From positions 1-59,409 of the forward strand of contig JAHHQV010000009.1 of assembly GCA_020026175.1 (NCBI GenBank): a DNA stretch of 59,409 nt, given 5' to 3'. Source of the stretch: Phocaeicola sp. GTDB lineage: Bacteria > Bacteroidota > Bacteroidia > Bacteroidales > Bacteroidaceae. Each line of letters begins with the position of its first letter. Position 1 is the first letter of the stretch. The position numbers and the translations under genes are program-made. Of the stretch, positions 53,901 to 59,409 are shown in pieces. The notes beneath the pieces are model-generated. The model saw only the letters and a program-made list of their open reading frames with translations, was not told the origin of the DNA and did not search any database.

Positions 53901-56288
53901 ATGAACACTCAAGCTATTTGTATCATCAAACGTGACGGAAAAAGAGAAAACTTCTCTTCTTCAAAAATTTCCAATGCAATAAGCAGAGCTTTCGAAGCCA
54001 CTGGTATTACAGAATATAAAGCCCAAATTGACGATATCACCCAAAAGGTTATAGAACATTTCAACAACGACACTATAGGCGTAGAAGAAATACAGGACAT
54101 CGTAGAGATGGAACTGATGAAAACACAGCCTGAAGTGGCAAAAAAATACATTATCTACAGACAATGGAGAAACACAGAGCGTGACAGGAAAACAAAGATA
54201 AAGCATATTATGGATGGAATTGTAGCCATCGACAAAAACGACATCAACCTAAGCAATGCCAATATGTCGAGCCATACTCCGGCTGGACAGATGATGACTT
54301 TTGCATCCGAAATCACAAAGGACTATACTTACAAGTATCTTCTGCCAAAAAAGTTCTCGGAAGCACACCAATTGGGAGATATCCATATACACGACCTGGA
54401 TTATTATCCTACCAAAACCACTACTTGCATACAATACGACCTGGACGACTTGTTCGAAAGAGGCTTCCATACAAAGAATGGAAGCATACGTACACCACAG
54501 TCCATACAGAGCTATGCAACATTAGCAACCATTATATTCCAGACCAACCAAAATGAGCAACATGGAGGACAGGCAATACCGGCATTCGACTTCTTCATGG
54601 CAAAGGGAGTCTTGAAAAGCTATCAAAAAGCTGTTGCCACTACATTGTCATTCTATATGGAAATGAAAGGTACAGACTTGAAAGAAGAAGACGTTCTGAA
54701 AAAAGTAAAAGAATCATTCCAGACAATAAGGCCTACAGAAGAAAGCAAGGCCATGTTTATAAAGGAACTGAATCTTCAGAATGAAATTCTGAGCACAAAC
54801 GAACTTGAACACATACTGAACAAGGCCTTCGAACGTACACGCAAAGATACACATCAGGCAATGGAAGGTTTCATCCACAACCTCAACACCATGCACTCAC
54901 GCGGAGGAAACCAGGTAGTATTCAGTTCCATCAACTACGGAACAGACACTTCGGAAGAAGGCAGAATGGTAATAGAAGAACTCCTAAAAGCAACCATCGA
55001 AGGACTTGGCACACACGGTGAAGTACCTGTATTCCCTATACAGATTTTCAAAATAAAGGACGGAGTTTCTTTCTCGGATGCCGACTATGCTCTTGCAATG
55101 AAAGACTTCGATGCAGCCATGGAAGGAAAAATAAAATTCGAATCACCTAACTTCGATATATTCCTGAAAGCCTGCCGGACTACAGCCAAAGCTCTCTTCC
55201 CTAACTTCATGTTCCTCGACACACCATTCAACAAAAACGAGAAATGGAAAGCAGACGACCCTAAAAGATACAAGTACGAACTCGCCACAATGGGATGCCG
55301 CACAAGAGTGTTCGAAAATCTGAACGGAGAAAAGACTTCGCTGGGAAGAGGAAACCTTTCGTTCACAACAATGAATATGCCACGTCTTGCCATCGAGGCA
55401 AGAATAAAGGCTGAAAATATGACCGACAGGAACAACAACGATGCCGTAGAAAAGATGGCAAAGGACTTGTTCTTGGAATCAGTAAAAAGCATGTCGGAAT
55501 TCATAGCCGAACAACTTTACGCCAGATACCAGTACCAAAGAACCGCACTGGCAAGACAATTCCCTTTCATGATGGGCAACGACGCATGGAAAGGTGGAGG
55601 AAAACTGGGACCTAACGACGAAGTGGGAGATGTACTCAACCAAGGAACTTTGGGTATAGGATTCATAGGCGGACACAACGCGATGATGGCGCTATATGGC
55701 AAAGGACACGGACATAGCAAAAAATCATGGGACACATTATACGAAGCTGTGGAAACAATGAATACAGTGGCCGATGAATACAAGAAAAAATATCATCTGA
55801 ACTACTCCATTCTTGCAACTCCGGCAGAGGGTCTTTCGGGACGTTTCACAAAAATGGACCAACGCAAATATGGTATCATAGAAGGTGTGAACGATAGAGA
55901 CTATTATATAAACTCATTCCATGTAGACGTGAAAGAGCACATCAACATTGTAGACAAAATAAAATGTGAAGCACCTTTCCACGCACTTACATTAGGAGGA
56001 CACATCACATACGTGGAACTAGACGGCGAAGCGCAGAAAAACGTAAAAGCCATAGCCAAAATAGTAAAGACGATGAACGATGCCGGTATAGGATACGGTT
56101 CTATAAACCATCCTGTTGACACATGCCACAGTTGTGGCTACCGTGGAGTGATATACAGCAAATGCCCTATCTGTAACAGTGAAAACATATTGCGTATGCG
56201 CAGAATAACAGGTTACCTCACAGGCGACCTCAGTAGCTGGAACTCGGCAAAACGTGCTGAAGAACGCGACAGAGTGAAACATATGTAA
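53901..56288 (+). CDS. nrdD: Anaerobic (class III) ribonucleoside-triphosphate reductase
   Basis: NrdD makes deoxyribonucleotides under strict anaerobiosis using a glycyl radical. The 795 residues begin with an ATP-cone regulatory domain (about 5-95, IKRDGKRENFSSSKI), followed by the barrel core. The C-terminal end has four zinc-type cysteines (Cys742, Cys745, Cys755, Cys758) and the glycyl-radical motif RRITGYL (Gly771). The gene ends in a hairpin, with no nrdG activase gene beside it; the next gene is a sialidase on the opposite strand. The activase needed to make the glycyl radical must therefore be encoded elsewhere. Confidence 0.95.
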   Translation: MNTQAICIIKRDGKRENFSSSKISNAISRAFEATGITEYKAQIDDITQKVIEHFNNDTIGVEEIQDIVEMELMKTQPEVAKKYIIYRQWRNTERDRKTKIKHIMDGIVAIDKNDINLSNANMSSHTPAGQMMTFASEITKDYTYKYLLPKKFSEAHQLGDIHIHDLDYYPTKTTTCIQYDLDDLFERGFHTKNGSIRTPQSIQSYATLATIIFQTNQNEQHGGQAIPAFDFFMAKGVLKSYQKAVATTLSFYMEMKGTDLKEEDVLKKVKESFQTIRPTEESKAMFIKELNLQNEILSTNELEHILNKAFERTRKDTHQAMEGFIHNLNTMHSRGGNQVVFSSINYGTDTSEEGRMVIEELLKATIEGLGTHGEVPVFPIQIFKIKDGVSFSDADYALAMKDFDAAMEGKIKFESPNFDIFLKACRTTAKALFPNFMFLDTPFNKNEKWKADDPKRYKYELATMGCRTRVFENLNGEKTSLGRGNLSFTTMNMPRLAIEARIKAENMTDRNNNDAVEKMAKDLFLESVKSMSEFIAEQLYARYQYQRTALARQFPFMMGNDAWKGGGKLGPNDEVGDVLNQGTLGIGFIGGHNAMMALYGKGHGHSKKSWDTLYEAVETMNTVADEYKKKYHLNYSILATPAEGLSGRFTKMDQRKYGIIEGVNDRDYYINSFHVDVKEHINIVDKIKCEAPFHALTLGGHITYVELDGEAQKNVKAIAKIVKTMNDAGIGYGSINHPVDTCHSCGYRGVIYSKCPICNSENILRMRRITGYLTGDLSSWNSAKRAEERDRVKHM

Positions 56289-56613
56289 TTAAATGCCAAT
56301 AAAAATCCTTTACAATTCGTATAATCAAAAAAAAAAAATACACATATACAATTGTAAAGGATTCTTATTATAATATTTTATAAATGAAAAATTCTTAAAT
56401 CTTGGTTCCAATAAACATTTCACAAAAGTCCCATTACATAATCTACTTAAATAATAAATATATTATATTTTCAACATCTATTGAGACATTAATTCCAACT
56501 ATATCAGTTTCCAACAAGCAATATTATTACATTTTTACATTTAAACAAATTTCCCAAAATCAAGCCATATAACCCAATACTAAATTAAAGAGAATACAAA
56601 AAATTGACATAAT
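56289..56613. other. Intergenic region between nrdD and the sialidase gene
   Basis: This 325-base AT-rich gap lies between convergent genes. It holds the nrdD hairpin at 56304-56363. From 56364 to 56613 I see no gene, repeat or terminator with a clear stem. Confidence 0.6.
56304..56363 (+). terminator. Terminator-like hairpin after nrdD
   Basis: AATCCTTTACAATT (56304-56317) and its exact reverse complement (56350-56363) flank a 32-base loop that includes a run of 12 A. The stem starts 15 bases past the stop. The long loop makes it less typical. Confidence 0.55.
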
Positions 56614-58257
56614 TCAATTCTTATTCTCCTCCCTATATATGAAATCCAATAATTTTATTTGTTGAAATATAAGATGTGCACCACTTCCTTCATAAACTAT
56701 ACCAATAGTTTCTTCATCTATGGATGTAATACAAGAATAACCTGCCCCACCCCATTCGTCAAGCATCAACCAATATTTTTCAGGCCATGTCATACCATTG
56801 TCGAAACTTAATTTCAGAGTAAGAGCCTTACGTGCATTATAGGAATTAGGGTTAAAAAAAGCAAGTAACGTTTTCTTATTTCCATTCTTATCTCTATATA
56901 CATGTTTATGTATGGATGCCATACAAGTTGGTTCTGTCAAAACACTATACGATGTAGGATGCTCTTTCCAGGTTCTACCCAAATCTGAAGTAACACAGAT
57001 ACGACGACCATTCGGAGAACGTTTCCCACGATTACGATTATCACGCATATTCAACATAATATCACCATTATCCAACTGAATAGCCATGCATTCAGTTGTA
57101 TTAGAATAAGCAGGATTACTTGCTATCCAAGTTTCACCTCCATCTTTACTATATATTATATTAGAAAATGGCAATCCATTCTTGTCCCTTCCTTGAGTTG
57201 GAAAGACCAAAGTACCATCTTTTAAAATTATACCATGTCCTGGAGCAGGAGCATACAACCACCATTCTTTATTCTTTGTTTTAGGAGTAATATTTATAGG
57301 CTCGCTCCATGTTATACCATCATCTGTACTCTTAGTAATTAAAAATTGAGACGTTTCTTTCACGTCCAATCCAGGTTGAGAGCCTTTTGCTATCCATTGA
57401 TGAATCCATCTAGTACTATCTTGCGTAAGATTGCCAACCCATTTTCCAGTCTTCCCATCAAGAACACCATGCATCCACAGTCCTGCTACATATATTGTTC
57501 CTGTATTTCCATCACTTAAAATACAAGCATCACTTACTCCATTATATTTTTCTGGCAACCCTCCCCATTCTTTCATATCAAGAACCTTTTGCATTGGTTG
57601 CCATGTCTTACCACCATCTTCACTTCGGTTCAATGCTATATCAATATCACCCTGAAGATCGCGAGCTGAATCCCAACGAGCATCATATATAGCCATGAGA
57701 GTTCCTCTTTTAGAAGTAGTAAGACCTGGTATTCTACTTGTGTTCACTCCATCTTGCTTAGCCTTACGCAATGGTATACCCACGCGTAAACCTTTATTAT
57801 ATGCAAAGCCAAGGTTATTCACTTTCCCATTAAAGTACATTTCTGTACAATTAAAGTTTACCATATCTGACAATGAAATATTTTCATCTACTTTTACAAC
57901 AAAAGCCCAATAACATGTATCAGATTTGATTGGAATATTTACTTTCAAATATCCGTTTTCATCTTTAACTTTAGTTATAGCCAATAGTTTATCCTTTTCA
58001 ATTACACCATTTGAATTACATTCATACATTGAAAATTCATCTATTTTATCTAATGATGTAGTACCTTTAAAAGAATAAGAAAATCCTGTTAACCGTTTAT
58101 CATCCTTATTATTTTTAATCACCTGAACATAACCCACATGATTATAGTTTTCGCCAGAAAGAACTGGTAGTTCTGCACGTAAAAACTTTATATTAATATC
58201 TGAGGCTGATAAAACTCCAATATTCATCAACCCTAAAAACAATAGACTATATTTCAT
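56614..58257 (-). CDS. Exported sialidase (GH33-type) with N-terminal beta domain
   Basis: This exo-alpha-sialidase is expected to release terminal sialic acids from host glycans. A signal peptide (to about residue 18) precedes an N-terminal domain (about 20-160) and a six-bladed propeller. SRIPGL near 177 is the arginine-bearing RIP motif, followed by an AIYDARW segment with the candidate acid/base Asp. Five Asp-box repeats (SEDGGKTW, STDDGITW, SKDGGETW, TSDLGRTW, SFDNGMTW) mark the blades, and a further arginine lies in LNMRDNRN. Without a lipobox it should be periplasmic or secreted. It is 28 bases downstream of a second sialidase-family gene on the same strand. Confidence 0.92.
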   Translation of the reverse strand: MKYSLLFLGLMNIGVLSASDINIKFLRAELPVLSGENYNHVGYVQVIKNNKDDKRLTGFSYSFKGTTSLDKIDEFSMYECNSNGVIEKDKLLAITKVKDENGYLKVNIPIKSDTCYWAFVVKVDENISLSDMVNFNCTEMYFNGKVNNLGFAYNKGLRVGIPLRKAKQDGVNTSRIPGLTTSKRGTLMAIYDARWDSARDLQGDIDIALNRSEDGGKTWQPMQKVLDMKEWGGLPEKYNGVSDACILSDGNTGTIYVAGLWMHGVLDGKTGKWVGNLTQDSTRWIHQWIAKGSQPGLDVKETSQFLITKSTDDGITWSEPINITPKTKNKEWWLYAPAPGHGIILKDGTLVFPTQGRDKNGLPFSNIIYSKDGGETWIASNPAYSNTTECMAIQLDNGDIMLNMRDNRNRGKRSPNGRRICVTSDLGRTWKEHPTSYSVLTEPTCMASIHKHVYRDKNGNKKTLLAFFNPNSYNARKALTLKLSFDNGMTWPEKYWLMLDEWGGAGYSCITSIDEETIGIVYEGSGAHLIFQQIKLLDFIYREENKN

Positions 58258-58285
58258 CTTTAAATCTTATTATAAAAACAAATAA

Positions 58286-59401
58286 TTATTTCAACATTTT
58301 ATCAACTTCTTCCAAATTAAAACGAACCCCGACTATTGAGTGTTTTTCTTTTCCAGGCCTATACTTGACATATGTTATAGCTACAATTGTTCCATCTGAT
58401 AAAACTTCCAATCCAGGATAACCACAATCACTACCTGCATAACTATGCAATAACTTTATTCTATATTGTCCTGAAGTACCCTCTATAAGGTCCTTATAAG
58501 TACCAACCCATACCACAAAGTGACCTTTCGTTGGACTATTAAAAGCCATATCACGAAAAGCTATTATCAATCTACCATCTTTTAGATATCTTGCGACATG
58601 TCTATCCCCAGTTACCCCCCATGGAGTTTCCTTCATTTTAGTCCATGTCATACCATCATCATCAGAAAACATCATCAAAGAGTTTCCTTTTCTATCATTT
58701 TCTCGTGCAATACAAGCAAGTTGTTTTTTATTTGGAGAATAAAAAAGACAAGGTTCACATGGAGAACGTCCATCAAATTCACCTATTTTTACAGACTTAT
58801 CCCAGTTTAACCCTCCATCATGAGATATACTACTCCACAAAGTAAGTGGAGAACAATCATTATCATTTGCTCCACGATGATATACTCCCAAATAATCACC
58901 ATTATTTAATTTTACAATACTTGAGAAAGCCATTACACAAGGCTTATTCAGACTTTTTACTTTAGACCATGTTTGCCCATTATCTTCACTATAACTATAC
59001 CCCATCAAAGGTTCCTGACAAAAGACGAACAAACGTTCCTTTCCTTTTTTATCTACCATTTTATAAATACTTGGACAATTACTCATTCTTTGCCAATCAT
59101 AAGGAGTCTTTTGAGAATTCCATGTAAAACCACCATCATTACTACTTGCTATAAAAGCCGCTTTACCTCCATGTCCTAACGACCAAGTACATAATAATGT
59201 TTTTCCATCACCTAATAATGTTGTAGTTGGATGACCATTATATAAATTTTCATTACCTTCAGCAATTATAAAATGCAGTTCTTTCTTAGATGATAGATCA
59301 ATCCATGGTAAATTATTATAATTTTGAGCATTAATAAATTCCAACAAAAAACTTATTAACCCAAGTTTGATAGTAAATTTATGCATTTCTTTGCTACTCA
59401 T
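58286..59401 (-). CDS. Sialidase-family (BNR repeat) exported protein
   Basis: This 371-residue propeller protein has a probable signal peptide ending FINA (near 25) and four Asp-box repeats (SSNDGGFTW, SEDNGQTW, SHDGGLNW, SDDDGMTW). The usual RIP motif is not seen: the equivalent N-terminal place reads NGHPTTTLLGDG. An arginine in IAFRDMA near 286 could be one of the triad. It may be a true sialidase of another subgroup or a non-hydrolytic or differently specific relative. The start could also be the ATG at 59386, which gives a more typical signal peptide. Its promoter lies beyond the window. It forms an operon with the GH33 gene downstream. Confidence 0.75.
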   Translation of the reverse strand: MSSKEMHKFTIKLGLISFLLEFINAQNYNNLPWIDLSSKKELHFIIAEGNENLYNGHPTTTLLGDGKTLLCTWSLGHGGKAAFIASSNDGGFTWNSQKTPYDWQRMSNCPSIYKMVDKKGKERLFVFCQEPLMGYSYSEDNGQTWSKVKSLNKPCVMAFSSIVKLNNGDYLGVYHRGANDNDCSPLTLWSSISHDGGLNWDKSVKIGEFDGRSPCEPCLFYSPNKKQLACIARENDRKGNSLMMFSDDDGMTWTKMKETPWGVTGDRHVARYLKDGRLIIAFRDMAFNSPTKGHFVVWVGTYKDLIEGTSGQYRIKLLHSYAGSDCGYPGLEVLSDGTIVAITYVKYRPGKEKHSIVGVRFNLEEVDKMLK

Positions 59402-59409
59402 TATTTTAC

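Overview
The window is a chromosomal segment of a low-GC Bacteroidales bacterium, probably close to Bacteroides or Phocaeicola. Four things point there. Several genes carry the Bacteroidetes-type promoter (TTTG, about 20 bases, TAnnTTTG). Most starts lack a Shine-Dalgarno sequence. The gene families are typical: a paired OlsB/OlsA-like acyltransferase operon (glycine lipid type), DUF4292 and DUF3843 proteins, an XRE-cupin regulator beside an acyl-CoA ligase, and GH33 sialidases. The order of the division and cell-wall genes also fits.

Layout. Positions 1-29,243 are almost all minus strand. In window order they hold a tRNA-His cut by the window edge, a CapA-like phosphoesterase, folD, folB, a B12-dependent ribonucleotide reductase (nrdJ), a plus-strand nitroreductase, dnaA, an MCE/MlaD protein, and an N-acetylmuramoyl-L-alanine amidase. 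A stretch of gene debris follows at 10.4-11.35 kb. Then come an acyl-CoA ligase with its XRE-cupin regulator, recQ-recJ, a C1B peptidase, an Xaa-Pro aminopeptidase, a plus-strand patatin, an EnvC-like protein with two lipoproteins and dut, dgt, and the acyltransferase pair. At 29.2-29.7 kb transcription diverges, and the plus strand carries a complete-looking Bacteroidetes dcw cluster: rsmH, ftsL, ftsI, murE, mraY, murD, ftsW, murG, murC, ftsQ, ftsA, ftsZ, then a yqeY-like gene and an ABC-2 exporter pair. recO and gyrB follow on the minus strand, then a DUF3843 gene, a CCA-adding enzyme and the anaerobic reductase nrdD on the plus strand. Two sialidase-family genes on the minus strand close the window.

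The genes mostly serve DNA precursor supply and replication (nrdJ, nrdD, dut, dgt, dnaA, gyrB, recO, recQ, recJ) and wall synthesis, division and remodelling (dcw cluster, amidase, EnvC-like activator). No CRISPR array, prophage or intact insertion sequence is visible. The observations most worth following are two matching clusters of short palindromes upstream of folD and rsmH, an FtsA with an inserted TPR-like internal repeat, the debris region with tandem TTTGTCC hairpins, and a nrdD gene with no activase gene beside it.
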